Notes: generated by a model not told the origin, from the letters alone. Counted from the stretch's first letter, positions 20,010 to 32,099 are shown. The stretch: 64,000 nucleotides of DNA from Dendrocalamus latiflorus (GCA_017311315.1 CM029672.1:9838463-9902462); one strand, 5' to 3'. Translations and numbers: made by a program.

Positions 20010-22073
20010 TTACATACCCAAGTTTGCCCCGCTAGCAAACTCTAGCGATGAAAACAAGTATGTAACTCTCGAATCTAAAAGAACCAGTGCCCCATGATTA
20101 TCAACAAATAGAATACTTGTCACCAAATTAGGATGGCCCATAGTCTCAGGGGTAGGCATGGCCTGCAGGTGGCGCCGGGGCAGCGCGAGACCCGACACTC
20201 GATTGTGGCGGCGCAAGGGCTATCGAAGGTGTAGCAGTTTGAAGCGGTGCAGGGTACCAGTAGTACCCAGTAGGAGGCATTGCAGGTGGCGCACATGCAG
20301 GATGAAGTTGCAACCTAGGAGCGGCGGCCAACATTTGAACAAAACCCCAAGAAGATGTGACTGAAGACAACGCAGGTGTGGGCTCCCACTTGATGATGCT
20401 AGTGGGATTCTTTTGGCACACCAATGCCTTGTGGCCTACCTGGCCATAAAGACGACAACTCCCTGACCAGGAGCACTCCATAGCACGGTGTCCTACACCA
20501 CACTTGAAGCACATCAAACTTTGCCCTAGAATAGGGCGCATCATCTGAGAAGCTAAAGAAGGACGAGGCACTGAAGAAGAAGAAGGCAGCCTCGACTAAA
20601 AGGACCTTGATGATGATAGGGGACACTAGCCATCCTAGAACCCCTTGGGGGACGGGCCGCTAAAAAGACCCACCCCTTCCACCAAAGCTTCTCTTCTGGC
20701 CACCACCAGAACCCCCAGAAGCAGGGGCGGATGCACATTATCAAGTGACAGGGCATAAGCCCCCACATCAATTTTAATTTTTGTTACGTAGAGTTCAAGT
20801 TTACACAATGTATGTCCTCACATGCAAAAAATAGTGCCCCACATGTCAAGAACTACATCTATCTAAAAGAAAGAAGGCTTAAACATGTTGACAAATAGGG
20901 GGATAAAAGAAAAGAAAAACACACAGGATGTTGACAAAGCAAGACACTCTAAAAAATACGTGTAAGTTGAAGTTGGCATGACACAGAGTATCAATCGACA
21001 GTGAAAAGAGAACAAAATAACAGGGGCTACTTGAACCGATCGAGCGTGGTCCACTAGCCGATCTAGCCTCAAGCTAACGCCAGCCCAAAGCCCAAATGTC
21101 CAAGTTAGCACCAGCCCCAAGCCAACTAAGTAGGCAACTTACCTTCCCCTATTCCCTACGCCACGCATGCAACATTTGGTAAGTTGGTCCTTTTGTTTGT
21201 AGCGACGATGGGCCTGGCGCCGAAATTGTCGCCGTCTGGGAGCACACTGGTCGCTTCTCACCTATGCCTGCATGCGTCAGACTCAAATGGTATGGTTAGA
21301 TTTCTCGTTGTGTTAATCTCACCGTGTGCACATGCAAATGGAGTAAATCTCAGTGTATGTATCAATGTGTGCAGTATGATCGACGGTCATGACAATATAT
21401 GAGGTCGTCCACTGACCACTTGTTGTCTCGTTCTGGCTAACTGGCTCATTGCTTCAAAGTTCAATGATCTTCATAGGTAACGAAGTAATGATCAACTGAC
21501 TAAAAAAGGTACTAAATTTTGTGATTTAGATTTCAGGGTTTCAATTCTATGATTTTTAAAATATTTGTGAATTAGGGTTTTAATATTAGAATGCCCTATT
21601 TTAATTTTTGCAACAATTGAATTAGAAAATTTTTCAATGTGTTTCAATATCTAATTTAGTGTGTTTCAATAGCTAACCATATTTTGTTTTCGGATTCATT
21701 CTAGATCATTCACTAATAGAAGTTTTCTTGATTTTGGTATGTTGTCTGACAAATAGTCATTTACCATTGAACTTTGTCATGAAGTTGATATTACAAAATT
21801 TGAAATGCATTATTATCTACTACATTATTGATGGATGCATTGATAAGTACATACATGGAGCATGAGGCCCCCACATTATTTTTGTTCTAGATCCGCCACT
21901 GCCCAGAAGCAACAAGACCCACTAGTAGCCTGCCTCTCCTTGGTTAGCTCCCTCTCAAACCCCACACCCTTGGCCTGATTGACTACAGAGTTGAAGTCAC
22001 GTGGACTTGTCTTGCCTAAATTAAAACCACAGTTTTTTAGTTTTTTTCTAAGTAAAGTATCAATGGTGACCAT
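20010..22073 (-). pseudogene. Ty3/Gypsy gag-protease remnant, split by a hAT insertion
   Basis: On the minus strand a gag-like frame starts near 22073 (LGKTSPRDFNSVVNQAKGVG) and reaches the hAT insertion at 21901. Downstream of it come a Gly-rich linker and CCHC-type knuckles, CFKCGVGHRAMEC and CRLYGQVGHKALVC (second Cys of the latter lost), followed by WEPTP and a Pro/Ala-rich tail (20571-20146). A shift of frame then gives a degraded aspartic-protease region (20216-20010), where the expected DSGA active-site motif reads DSRVT. Stops and frameshifts make it non-functional. Pol is not found beyond it. The protein would have formed virus-like particles and processed them. Confidence 0.7.
20722..21901. 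mobile_element. Non-autonomous hAT element, 1180 bp, inside the Gypsy gag
   Basis: The ends CAGGGGCGGAT (20722) and the complement of CAGTGGCGGAT (ending 21901) are flanked by a perfect 8-bp duplication CCCAGAAG (20714-20721 and 21902-21909). The interior is AT-rich and no transposase frame is visible. The same CAGGGGCGGAT terminus occurs at the hAT remnant ending at 43880, which may be the related family. Confidence 0.9.
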
Positions 22074-25000
22074 ATTGGTCCAGCAACATAACCAAACCCA
22101 TGTTTTATAAGTGTAACCAACCGATTATCTAGTATACCAACAAACTATGCATGGCTAAACAACTATATGTTATACTTATTCTAAAATTCCACAATTAATC
22201 ATAAAAGTTGTGTATATCATTAACAAGATGATAACAGTGAGTATAAAAACTTTTCAAGGTTGGATCAATGTAACAAATTAGTATAATTATCAACCTTACC
22301 AACATAGAGATTTTAACAAAAATATGTGCATCCATAATAGTTTGAGTAAATAAAATACATAAAAATAAATTAAAAGATAAATATGGTCAAAGGAGATTGA
22401 TTTTTTTTTGCTTTGAACACTTTTCTCTTGCTCTAGGTCAACTTTGAAGCATTTCCACCATGTCGGAATCTATCGCATAAAGACAAATAACGCATATAAA
22501 TACTAAATAAATTCAAACAGAGGAAAAACTAAAATAATTTTGCATATTGTGAAATATAATGATTTATAAAAAAATTAGAAACAAGTTTCATTCAATTTAG
22601 AGTTCGTATGCAAAAGTTATAAACATTTGAAATTGGTTCGGTTTGGAAAATGCTAAAAAAGAAAAGGGTGAACATTGTGCATGAAATTTAATTTTAGTTT
22701 CCATTTTTCTTTCTAACAGAAAACCTAGATTTATTCTGTCATTAGATTGACAGGTGGGGCCTACTCGTCATATTTTTTATTATTTCCTAAAACGCCTAAC
22801 CTGTGGGGGCCACATGTTAGTGACACAAAACCTAAACTCAGTTTTAGTTATAAAATACCTATTTAACCTAATTGGGCCCACATGTGCGAGAATCGTTAGA
22901 TTTAACCAAGATTAATTAAGTTAATCTAATGTTAATTACCATTGTCAACACTAATAATCCTCGTTACCATGCTCCATACAGTGCAGAGCACGGTGCGGTC
23001 GGCTCGGGCGAGCTCATCGGCGGTGAAGGAGGGGTGCCGTGGACTCGGCAATTAATGAAATGGACCAATGGGGTTATAGTGAACTCAAGGGTAGCGGTTG
23101 CAGGGCTAAAGGTTCATCGAAGCATCAATGACAAAAACCCGCTTAGGGGCTAACCGAGCCTCAAGAGCTAGCACTCAGTCTCCAGTGAGACTTGGCAAAG
23201 CAATACGGCAATGGCACGGGAAGCTAGAGTCATTGGAATGGTGGTGGTGACGAGTTTCATTGCGGTGCCACGAGTGGCTACGACGGCGGTGGCAACGGCG
23301 ACAACTACTACTCCGACTTGAATTAAACGACACAATAGTATTAAGAGCTCACCACGATCACGATGGTGAGGTTGATGATGGCGAAGAAGGTCTGTGGTGG
23401 CCAGACGGCGGCGAGCGGAGGTGGTAGCAATGAGCTTCATGGCGATTGTGCTCCGTGGAGAGGGATGGCTACAAGGGATAGTGGGAATGGATTCAAGAGG
23501 GTGCGATGATGGTGAAAACAACCTTGGCGTGGTCTAAGGCTCACCAGAGAGAGAAGGAGAGAGAATCAAGCACGGTGGTGACGACCACCAGAGTTAAGGA
23601 GGAAGATGAAATCCCAGCAACTCACTACACCAAAACCAAATTAATTGAGGGGCTAGCTGAAGGGAAACAGGGGGCACAAAATGATGCAGAAGAAGGGGCT
23701 CAGAGCTCATCAGAGCGATGGGGATACGCGGCATGCTCACCGTTGTTGAGAAAAATAACATCGTTCCCTACTGTAGAATTGATGAGGCCGATTAGAGGGG
23801 GGTGAGTAGGAGGTTTTAAAATTTCTTCTAGGCTAAAATCAAGTTTATAACATGGAAGCGTAAATCAATTTGGTTTACCACAAATAAAACCTAAATCAAC
23901 TAAGTTAACCTAAGTGCACCAACATTCTAAATCTATGTCAAGGTTTGCAATCTTAGGACGACAAGCAATCAATTTAATTCTATAAATATAAATTTCTTAA
24001 ATATAAATTGAGCACAGTAAAATAAATCACAATGACAGGGTTTATTTTTACCGTGGTGTTCAAAGACTTATTGGTCCCCCTAGTCCATGTTGAGGTAAAC
24101 CCAAACTAATTGGACTGGCTCCACGAATTAAGCCTTTCACCTTAAATCCACTAGTGGTACCTCCTTTTCACTATAGGTAGATGAGCGCCAACCTTCACAA
24201 ACGCCGAGTTTTCTCACAACCTTCTTTGAAAAGATCACCATGTACAACGTCTCCAACGTCGTCTAGGAGTCGGCAACCTCTAAGAGTAATAAGTCAAGTC
24301 CCTTGCTTGACTCTCACCATGTGCAACGAATGCACAAGTTTAAGTGGATACGAAATCAACCTTTAGATGCAACACATGCAATCTAGATTCTTTCTCCTTG
24401 CTCACAAAGGTGCAACATATGTAAAATTGAGAGGAGAACCTCACACTAGCTCATGACAATGAAATGGAGTTAAGCAACCATATCTCCAACCAGTCACAAG
24501 GGGGTATTTATACCCCTACACAATGAAACTAGCCATTAGGGACAAAAATCAGGACAATCGGTAGTACCGCCATTATAAGGCTGGTACTACCACTCCCCTT
24601 GAAACAGTCAGAAAAACTAGCTGTTACAGACTGGAATCGGTAGTATCGCCAACCATTGTCTGGTATTACTGCAAAGCGGTAGTACCGCTCCACACCGCAA
24701 AACTATCATGCCACAGAGAGTTAGAGTAAGTGAGATTGAGCTATAAACACATGATGAGACTCAAGCTACTAGACAAGACCACTCTTAATATTACAACAAT
24801 TCTATACTAGCAATCCAGTTTTTCAACCAAACACCAAGACCGATAAAAGACTAGGAACATATCCTTAACTCTAACTAGTCATACATTTGCCTTAAGCAAC
24901 CTCTTGAAGCTTGATGACACACATCTTCGCTTCAAGTCCTGGTCATTTTATTGATATGCATCAACCCATGATGTTACCTTCACTTGAACTCCATCAACAT

Positions 25001-26198
25001 ATGATGTGTCTTCTTTTGGCTTGATGATCAACTCATGACCATTTCCTCTTCTTGATGACCTTCAATTCATAAAGTCATCTTCCATCATGTAACTTGACTT
25101 GATGATCTTCAACATATTAAGTCATCCTCATTTGTGGAACCTAACCTATTAATCCAACTAATGAAAAATGTTAGTCCACAAATCAATTGCCATTAATTAC
25201 CAAAACTTCACCATTAACTCATAATGAAGGGACTAGATTCTACAATCTTATCTTTTGGTAATTAATGACAATCTCAACAAATAATGAGATAAAAAATGAT
25301 TTACGAGTATACAATATATACACAATAATTGTATACTCTAGGATAAGCTTTCTACGCAATTAATTTATTTGAATGGAAGTGTTTGTTTTTTTATATTAAT
25401 TGCTAGCTAAGCTTACTCATTCGATTATTATTAATCAATTATTAATCATCCAACCATTAACACATAATGGGGGAAACTAAATTTATAATCTTTTCCTTTT
25501 AATGATTGATGACAAGCTGATTGCAATTGATTTAATTTAAAGCAATCATGAGTATATATGAACTACACAAGTTTTATATACTTAAGGGATAGGTTTTAAA
25601 ATGAAGATTCTTAATATGTGTTGAAAAACAAGTATGAATTAATACTAATGAAACCACAAAACATAGAGTGAACTCTTCCTAAATATGTGTATACAAGAAT
25701 GTATAATTAAAAACATATATACATATTCATTTTGGACTTTTGGTGGAGTTCAATATTTTGGATCCGAGGAATGCAGATATAAGAATATGATGTTGAATAC
25801 ATACATCCATGATTTTAACATTTTCATTGATCTAAATGTGACTTTAAGCAATATCATAATTAATAAACGAGTTAGTCTCACATTTGCATTTGTCATTAAT
25901 CACATCCAAATGAGATCAGGTAATATCATAGTTAATAATTAAGTTAGTCTCACAATTGTATTTGCTATTATCACCAAAATCAAATAATGGAGCTTGAACT
26001 TACATCGGCAATCCAGAAGGCCAGAGGTATCGGTGCTTGGGAGATAAGCTAGGAAAGTAGTTGAGGGAAATGACGCGGTCGGATTGGCTTAAGAAGGAAG
26101 CAACGGTTTGGGAGAAAACGTATGGCGCGGCGAGACATTAGGCGGTGGCGTGCTCTCTACTCCTTATGGGGGTGACAGAGGGAAAGATAGAGATCGTC
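22074..26198. other. Retroelement-derived, mostly AT-rich sequence with no intact gene
   Basis: The left part (to about 22930) is AT-rich, then 22940-23800 is GC-richer, with short open frames that look composition-driven. From 23800 on it resembles LTR or leader DNA of grass retroelements. Short palindromic GCGGTAGTACCGC-like units recur at 24560-24700, and two diverged copies of a 'TAATGA...CTTTTGGTAATTAATGACAA' type stretch lie at about 25190-25270 and 25440-25530. The segment 25980-26198 is GC-richer and continues after the Harbinger insertion at 30531, so both belong to one LTR or leader. Confidence 0.4.
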
Positions 26199-26552
26199 TA
26201 TGGCCCTGTTTGGATACGCTTATCTGAGAATCGATTTTAATTTGATCAGGATTTTCTGATAAGTCGCGGTCTGAAGAATCTGCAATCTGAATAATCTAGG
26301 CGTTTGGCAATCCTGATTTTTTCCCCACAGATTGTCTGTCCTGAGTGTAAAATGACATATATGCCCTTGAGGCTGATGATAGCTCATTTATTGAATGAAT
26401 ACGAGCTGAATGCAATGATGGTACTAATTTTTCAGTTTCTTTAATATGGAATTTCGTTACATTAATAACTAATCCATAGGAAAATGAAATGAATAACAGG
26501 TTCAGCATTCTCATTCTCTAAAATACATTGAAATCTAGATGGATACAGCCAA

Positions 26553-28488
26553 TCACCCAACCATAGCTGTGGCTATAGCATCACGCAAAGTACCCATATC
26601 CATGTCATCTCCTGAAGAACTCCCTTCATCTGTGCTAGATTCAGTTCCATGCGTACTATCATATAGGATATTTGACTCGAAATCAACATCATTTATGTTA
26701 CTGTCCCTAATGAAATTGTGAAGGGCCATACAAGCAACTATAATTTTTGATTGCTTGTTAACCGGATATTGAGGCAAGTTCAAGAGAATACGCCATTTCA
26801 TCTTGAGGACTCCAAATGAACGTTCAATCACATTCCTCAAACTCGAATGTGCATAATTGAACACTTCCTTCAATCCCACCGGATTACGACCATGTTGCCA
26901 TTCGGAAACGTGGTACCTTTGTCCCTTGTATGGTGCAAGATATCCTTTCCTGTTAGGATATCCAGAATCGACAAGATAATATTTTCCTACATGTTAATTA
27001 GATGACTAAGTTATATAGTACAAAGTGTACTTCAATAATAATACACGAGTGGAACTTTATAGTGATACATACCTTCAGGAGGGTGTGGGAATTGTTCCTT
27101 GTATGTGAGCAGAGTATCTAATAATACACGAGTGTCATGCACAGATCCAGGCCAACCAGTGACAACAAATGTGAACCGCATATCAAAGTCGCAAACTGCC
27201 AAAACTTAATGGAACAGTTACCGGTATATGAGTGCCATCAATTGCACCAATGCAGTCTTTGAAATGGGGCCAAAACCTAGCTTCTTGTAGCTTAGGATGT
27301 ATTGTACCAAATTGTGGATCTTTAGGCCTAACAATGTCAAAAGCCAAGCCCATAACAGATTCTAGCACCTCTGTGAATTTCCTACTAACAGTCTCTAAAG
27401 AGTGGCCAAACTTGTTCTTTACTTGCCTTAATGATTGAGGTGCACCACATGTCCACAAAAACATTCCTAAGGCTTCCTTGGTACACATTCCTCTACTTGA
27501 TTTCAAGCCATAATTTTGTACCAAGGTGTCGTGAAGGCGTAGGAAAACTGACCTTCTCATTCTGAACATATTATAGCATTCAACTGGATTTTGTAGTTGG
27601 ACCTCAACCCACTGGATTCCAGTCATGACCGGTATTGTCCTAGGAATAGGGCTGTGCAAAAAAAAACCGAACCGAAAAAACCGTACCAAAAAAACCGAAC
27701 CGAACCGGTCAACTCGGTTTGACCGGTTTTCGGTTCGGTTTCTAAAAAACAGGTATTTCTATGATTCGGTTTGTTCGGTAAAAACCGAACAAAAACCGAA
27801 AATCCCAAATAAACCGAAAAGCCCAGCTCCCACCACTCCACCAGGCAGCAGTCCACCGAGCGGGCGAGCACCGACGGCCCGGCCCGCCCGACGCACGCGC
27901 GGGCGCGCGGCAGACGGCAATTCGCGCTGTTGCTGTGCTGCTGTCCTGAACTCCTGATGGCTGAATGCTGATGCTGTACGCTTGTAAATTGTAATGCTGT
28001 AGAGAGGGGCGGTTGTATACTTGTATTGCTACTTGCTGTTGCTGTTAGTGCTCTACACTTCTACTGTTTGCCGCCCAGTGCCACTGCTAGTCTGCTATTC
28101 TCTGTAATCTATATTCTGATTTCTGAATTTTTAATTGTAGAATGAACTATGAAGAATTGAGTTTGGAGATGAGATTAACGTTTAGCAATTCGCGCAAACT
28201 TTGGTAAAATTGGTATTAACCGATACCGTACCGAAATAAAATGGTATTTACCGATACCGTACCGTATTCTAAAAAATACCGTATTTCCCGAAATACAAAA
28301 ACCGTATTTACCGATTAAACCGTATTTACCGAACCGTACAAACCGAAAAAACCGAACGAACAGCCCTACCTAGGAATTTCATTTCTCTTGCTACCATTAG
28401 AGCCCATGCACTCCAAAGCAATGTATGCCACCATAAAGTCATCATCATCAGTATCTTGGTTCTCACTAGAAACACTAGAGGTACTCAT
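26553..28488 (-). pseudogene. PIF/Harbinger transposase, disrupted
   Basis: The enzyme would cut and insert the element using a DDE nuclease fold, together with the Myb-like partner. The minus-strand start is ATG at 28488. The N-terminal exon is interrupted after KRNEIPR by the hAT element (27647-28368) and resumes with MTGIQWVEVQLQNPVECYNM. The first catalytic Asp is in CIGAIDGTHIPV. Right after it a deletion shifts the frame: VTVPL runs directly into sequence that reads VLAVCDFDMRFTFVVTGWPG in another frame. The second Asp is in GSVHDTRVL. An intron with good sites (27072-26987, gtatgt...tgtag) precedes GKYYLVDSGYPN, and the acidic residue of NVIERSFGVLK is the third catalytic position. The C-terminus ends at TGA 26555-26553. 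Two independent lesions abolish the protein. Confidence 0.9.
27647..28368. mobile_element. Nested non-autonomous hAT element, 722 bp
   Basis: The ends TAGGGCTGT and the complement of TAGGGCTGT are flanked by the perfect 8-bp duplication CCTAGGAA (27639-27646 and 28369-28376). Subterminal regions are packed with AAACCGAA/TTCGGTTT motifs on the left and ACCGTATTTACCG motifs on the right. No transposase is present. Insertion is in a coding exon of the Harbinger transposase. Confidence 0.93.
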
Positions 28489-28743
28489 TAATATCTGTCA
28501 CAACAAAAACATCCATGAATTAGAGATTTTTCTCATACAACACTTGGCAAATAAAAGAGCATAGCCTCACACAGGAACTTGGAAATAAATAGCATAGTCT
28601 CACATAGCAACATAGAAATAAATAGTCTCACACATTTGTCTCATACATGAAATAGGCAAATAAAGTAGCATTATTTAATACAGGTACTAGGCAAATAAAA
28701 TAGCATTGTTTCTCCAACACACGAATAATAATACTACACAACA

Positions 28744-29716
28744 CTAATTCTTCTTTCCTTCCCATGCCCTCCTGAGCCAACTTAACCTCCCATTTGGTGT
28801 CTTCAAAGTACTGAACATATCACGGTACTGCTTCTTCATAAGAAGTTGTGTGGCATAGTAGTGCTCATCGGTCCCTTCTTCGGCCCCATCCTTAATGACT
28901 TGATCCATCATATTAGACATCTCATCTCTAACATGGTCTACAACTTGTGAGGTGGCTGAATGTTTGCTACTTTGTTGCTTCATCTCATATGCATCCACTA
29001 AACGCTTCATGCATTGGTCTCTAAAAGTTTTCTTTTTCTTTCCCTTAGGGGAATAATTAGCTGGCCTTTTTGCTGCCCGCCTCTCAGAAGTGGGAGTTCC
29101 ATCTCCCTCAATATTTTCTCCATCAATATTTCCCTCAGCATTAGGATCCCCCTCACTCTGAATATCTACAAAAGAAGCACCACCTGTAGGAACAAACGAA
29201 GTCTCATTTGTCACACTGATTGCTTCAAACATGATACGCTGCTGGTCCTCATGCTCAAGTGGTACATCTTTGAAAGTTATACAACCTGGCATAGCCTGCA
29301 AAAAATATATGAATAAATTAGTTATATAAATTTTATAAACACAATACAACTGTCAAATTAGTAACAAATTGTGTACTCACCGCATTTTGTTCTGCCCACC
29401 ACTCGTCACTAGCAACAATGCACCCAGTATTAGGATCTCTTCCTAATCCACTAGCTCTTATGTTCAAAGTCTTCCACTGGGTATATTTCTTTTTCATTGT
29501 ATCCCACCTGTTCTTCATTTGCCCTTCATTGTAAGGCCTCTTAGTTCGTTCAAAAAACTTCCTAATAAGATTTGCATAGCCCACACTATTCAAGCAATTT
29601 TGCGGCCTATTGTGGGCAAAGACTTCTTCAACGCAAATGTCATTGAAAACCTTGGCAGCATAAGCATCCCATTTAGCCTGCAGGTTTGCACCCTTTTCCT
29701 TTGGAACCTTTTCCAT
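28744..29716 (-). CDS. Harbinger Myb/SANT-like DNA-binding protein, 295 aa, open
   Basis: In PIF/Harbinger elements this second protein binds the element ends and helps bring the transposase into the nucleus. Two exons on the minus strand join in frame: 29716-29381 (donor GCG|GTGAGT) and 29295-28744 (acceptor TTTTTTGCAG|GCTATG), giving 112 + 183 codons and a stop. Exon 1 is the Myb/SANT-like trihelix domain (KWDAYAAKVFNDICVEEV, LIRKFFERTKRPYNEGQMKN, WDTMKKKYTQWKTL, DEWWAEQNA). Exon 2 has an acidic linker, a basic SPKGKKKKTF nuclear-signal-like stretch and a helical C-terminus (QLLMKKQYRDMFSTLKT, WLRRAWEGK). No lesion is seen, in contrast to the transposase. A decayed relative is at about 43.96-44.27 kb. 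Confidence 0.87.
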
Positions 29717-29972
29717 CTATAATGTATCCTAATGAATTATTTGACTCAAATTAATTAAAGTAAATATACAATCCATCCATCACAGTCATACAAGTAAATC
29801 CTAAATCCATCTATACAAGTAACTGTCAAATTGGAAGGTTGAAGGAAGATTTCTATACCAGAAGTTGGGAGTCGGCGTCTGTACCAGAAGTTGGGCGTCG
29901 GCGGGCGTCAGATCTGGGCGTCGGTGTGGGAGTAGGAGCCGGTGCGGGCGTCTGGGCGTCAGATCTGCGCAG

Positions 29973-30312
29973 GGGAGGTGGGCGGCCTGGCGGAGGAGCG
30001 AGAGGGCGGCGGCGGACGGGCGGCCTGGCGGAGTCGCGAGAGGGCGGCGTCGGACGGGCGGCCTGGCGAGAGGAAGCAGGCGGCGGCGCAAGGGAGGTGG
30101 GCGGCCTGGCGGAGGAGCGAGAGGGCGGCGGCGGACGGGCGGCCTGGCGGAGTCGCGAGAGGGCGGCGGCGGACGGGCGGCCTGGCGAGAGGAAGCGTGC
30201 GGCGGCGCAGGGGAGGTGGGCGGCCTGGCGGAGGAGCGAGAGGGCGGCGGCAGACGGGCGGCCTGGCGGGCGGCGGCGGACGGGCGGCGTCGCGAGAGGC
30301 GTGCGGCGGAAT
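29973..30312. repeat. 119-bp GC-rich minisatellite in the Harbinger element
   Basis: Copies start at 29973, 30092 and 30211 with GGGAGGTGGGCGGCCTGGCG, an exact 119-bp period; the third is shortened. Each holds two or three GGACGGGCGGCCTGGCG sub-units. It lies between the Myb-like gene start and the right TIR, where a promoter would be expected. The long ORFs here are compositional. Confidence 0.88.
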
Positions 30313-30527
30313 CCCTAACGCTCGGTTTGAGGGGTATCCGGGGAAAAAGGGCTCGCGGTGGAAGAAACGCCCCAACGGGCTTGCGGTACAGGATTCTACG
30401 GTACAGTGCAAAAACGGATCTTTTCCACCGCCGCGATTCAAAGAATCGGAAAATAATCAAAGCGTTTGGGTGGGATTCTCGCTTAATTCTACCTAGAATC
30501 GGATTTTAAGCGTATCCAAACAGGGCC

Positions 30528-31174
30528 TATGATGGGAGTGTAAGCGTGGGTGTCAGGGAGCTCAAGGCGGAGCTCTTGGAGGCCAGCACGGTCAAGATTC
30601 ACACGGTACGGCGCAGAGTAGCGAGCAACAGGGCAATGAGAGGTGGAAGATGACTGCCAGGTTGGTCTCGGGTGCACCAGTCAGTGAGAGAGAGGGAGAC
30701 GATGTGAGAAAAAAAATGAAAAAAATGGAGGAATACATTTTCGCGCTAGAAAGGCAAAAAAAATTACAGTGAGGAAGATGGCTTTCCGCTGAAAGGACGG
30801 CTGTGGGCCAAAAATTGGGCCAAAACAGGATATGGGTCAGACCGAGAGGGAAGGATTCGGCCCACAAACGGAGTAGGATTTTGGAATCATTTTTTAATTG
30901 ATTTAAATGTATATATTAAGTTTGAACTTTTAAAATTAGCAAACCAACTCCAAAAATTATGGAAATTTTTTGAAAGGTCTTTAGAATATTTAGAACCCAA
31001 TTAAATTATTTCCAGACTCTAGTAAAGTTTAATTAATTTCATAACTTCATTTTTAGCTACTGAAAATCAAAGAAACCTTTAATAAATGTTGAAAATTTTG
31101 AAAATTCACCAAAATGTAGAAAATGGTTATTTAAATATAATTTAATTTAGTAATTAGAATTTTTGGATGTTACA
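30528..31174 (-). repeat. Part of a Del/Tekay-like Gypsy LTR, outer border at 31174
   Basis: On the minus strand it begins TGTAACATCCAAAAATTC at 31174, the usual start of this LTR type in grasses, and then is AT-rich, followed by GGGCCGAATCC-type sequence near 30860. It continues on the other side of the Harbinger element (26198 downward). The opposite border is not identified. The Gypsy gag at 22.1-20.0 kb has the same orientation and may be part of the same element. Confidence 0.55.
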
Positions 31175-32099
31175 CCTTTGTGTTGTGGTGGCCTTTTTCT
31201 AAAACAAGTGTAGACGTCTGAAAGCAACATCTTAAAAATCAATTTGAGCATTACGACTAATTGATTTCTTTCTATTATTTGGTCTAGTAGGTACGATTTT
31301 CATGTGTAAATGACTTGAGATTGGATAATTGTCTTGTGATAATTACTTTGGTGCTCATGTCATTTTATCTTACTTCGAATCATATTATCTCACTATTTTT
31401 CAATTCTGGAATTAGTGCTAAACTCATGCTAAAACCGCATCTCTTGCAACATGTGCATGAACAGATAGGAACGCCCATCGAATATTCCAATTCCATCCAC
31501 ACAAGATCAAAGCAAACTTTCTATCTATATACTTGCAAAAGCCAAAAAGGGGGCGTTCATGTGCTACGTTACGTGGAACAACTTTACCCAGATCCCTTGT
31601 ACACCAGAGAAAGAATGAAAGAGAAGATGCTACTCCATTCACACATGCATGCCTTTTTCAAGTCGAATGACAGAACCAAGGTATATGTCTGCCGAGAACA
31701 GAATAAGTGATGACCATGAACAAGCATGCACTACTTCAATGTATAATCAATCGTAGCTACTCTTTCTCACACAAAAAAAAAGTAATACTGTAAAACCGGG
31801 ATTACACATCATAAATTAGAAATTGCATAAAGCATATAAGACGGTTTATTATTTTAAATTATTATACACTATCCCATGTTTAACCGCAATGATCAGTAGA
31901 GTTCTATGTACCCCCATCTCCAAGTCTGCCGATTGATCGATATCCTTAATTAATTACCCCATTAATCCTTCTCTCTGCCCAATCAGAAGCAACAACTTGC
32001 AGATCGACCAAAGTAATCGACTAGCTAAGAATTAAGCTTCAACCACACCTAGCTAGCCACAAACCCTCAGAATGCATGCATGCATCTCATTTACATCAT
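31175..32099. other. Intergenic and 3' UTR of the WRKY gene
   Basis: AT-rich sequence without a convincing ORF. The part nearest 32099 should contain the WRKY 3' UTR. No repeat structure was noticed. Confidence 0.5.

Larger units (their letters stand above)
26202..30527 (-). mobile_element. PIF/Harbinger DNA transposon (4.3 kb) with two genes, transposase broken
   Basis: The ends GGCCCTGTTTGGATACGCTT (26202) and its exact complement at 30527 form TIRs identical over at least 20 bp. They are flanked by TAT on both sides (26199-26201 and 30528-30530), consistent with the 3-bp duplications of this superfamily. On the minus strand it carries the usual pair: a Myb/SANT-like gene (29716-28744) and a DDE transposase gene (28488-26553). 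A GC-rich minisatellite lies at 29973-30312. A hAT element is nested in the transposase. The element is inserted in the Del/Tekay-like LTR sequence that ends at 31174. Confidence 0.92.

Noticed and set aside
29839..30509. Gly/Arg-rich frames over the 119-bp minisatellite
   Set aside because: Period-119 repeats keep frames open; no protein family is recognised.
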